Assembly: GCA_036556965.1 (NCBI GenBank)
Contig: DATBIO010000195.1
Location: 1 to 6,216, forward strand
From: DATBIO01 sp036556965
GTDB taxonomy: Bacteria; Acidobacteriota; Vicinamibacteria; Fen-336
Direction of reading: 5' to 3'
DNA: 6,216 nucleotides
Positions 6,125 through 6,216 of this stretch are shown piece after piece (position 1 is the stretch's first letter; each line of letters opens with the position of its first letter). The notes under the pieces were generated by a model. That model was not told where the DNA came from. It worked only from the letters and a program-made list of their open reading frames with translations, and did not search any database. Made by a program: the position numbers and the translations under genes.

Positions 6125-6216
6125 ATGCTCGGCTTCGAGCCCTCGGACGAGCAGAAGACGCTCGTCGAGTCGGTGCGGCGCTTCGCCGCCCGCGAGATGC
6201 GGCCGCGCGCGCGCGC
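6125..6216 (+). CDS. Acyl-CoA dehydrogenase, N-terminal part (3' truncated by window)
   Basis: Thirty complete codons are visible from ATG 6125 and the frame stays open to the window edge. The start MLGFEPSDEQKTLVESVRRF followed by AAREMRPRARA matches the N-terminal helix of acyl-CoA dehydrogenases, where 'f.lseeqk.l.d.vr.fa.eei.p.a' is the usual pattern. AGGA at 6117-6120 lies four bases before the ATG. The start is 25 bp after the receptor stop, with no terminator or promoter visible, so it is probably co-transcribed with the receptor. The active site and any domain fusions lie outside the window, so the subfamily is unknown, and whether it is related to the enzyme at 1-570 cannot be judged because the two visible pieces do not overlap. 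Confidence 0.82.
   Translation, partial: MLGFEPSDEQKTLVESVRRFAAREMRPRAR

Noticed and set aside
6189..6216. Alternating GC run at the window end
   Set aside because: It is explained by Arg/Ala codons in the N-terminus of the acyl-CoA dehydrogenase (RPRARA) and is too short to be called a functional repeat.

Overview
The window is very GC-rich: nearly every third codon position is G or C. It is densely packed with plus-strand genes. The codon bias, the Oar-like TonB-dependent receptor with an N-terminal carboxypeptidase-regulatory-type domain, and the acyl-CoA dehydrogenase gene neighbourhood suggest a high-GC Gram-negative bacterium. A myxobacterium-type deltaproteobacterium or an Acidobacteriota member would fit. 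The sequence alone does not decide between them.

Layout. (1) 1-570 is the 3' end of an acyl-CoA dehydrogenase with the long C-terminal extension seen in VLCAD/ACAD9-like enzymes. (2) 603-1073 is a DinB/YfiT-type four-helix metal-binding protein starting at GTG. (3) 1099-2199 is a complete zinc-dependent, class III-like (AdhC-type) alcohol dehydrogenase, also starting at GTG. These three genes are separated by 32 and 25 bp and look like the tail of one operon. (4) 2200-2320 is the only sizeable regulatory region. It holds a 20-bp near-perfect palindrome, a TGCGCAA direct repeat, and a promoter-like element with an inverted repeat in its spacer, placed so close to the next ATG that the transcript may be leaderless. 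(5) 2321-2992 encodes a TetR/AcrR regulator. (6) 3085-6099 encodes a full-length TonB-dependent outer-membrane receptor of about 1004 residues. (7) 6125-6216 is the 5' end of another acyl-CoA dehydrogenase, cut off by the window edge.

How the genes may work together (inference). The neighbourhood reads as a catabolic locus for a hydrophobic or acyl-type compound. The outer-membrane receptor would bring in or sense a substrate, the alcohol dehydrogenase would act on an alcohol or aldehyde, the acyl-CoA dehydrogenases would carry out alpha,beta-dehydrogenation of acyl-CoAs, and the TetR protein would be the local, probably autoregulated, switch. The DinB protein has no assignable role here. I found no RNA genes, insertion sequences, CRISPR arrays or phage genes. 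No radically new system is evident. The most interesting part is the compact promoter/operator ahead of the TetR gene and the linkage of regulator, receptor and acyl-CoA dehydrogenase.
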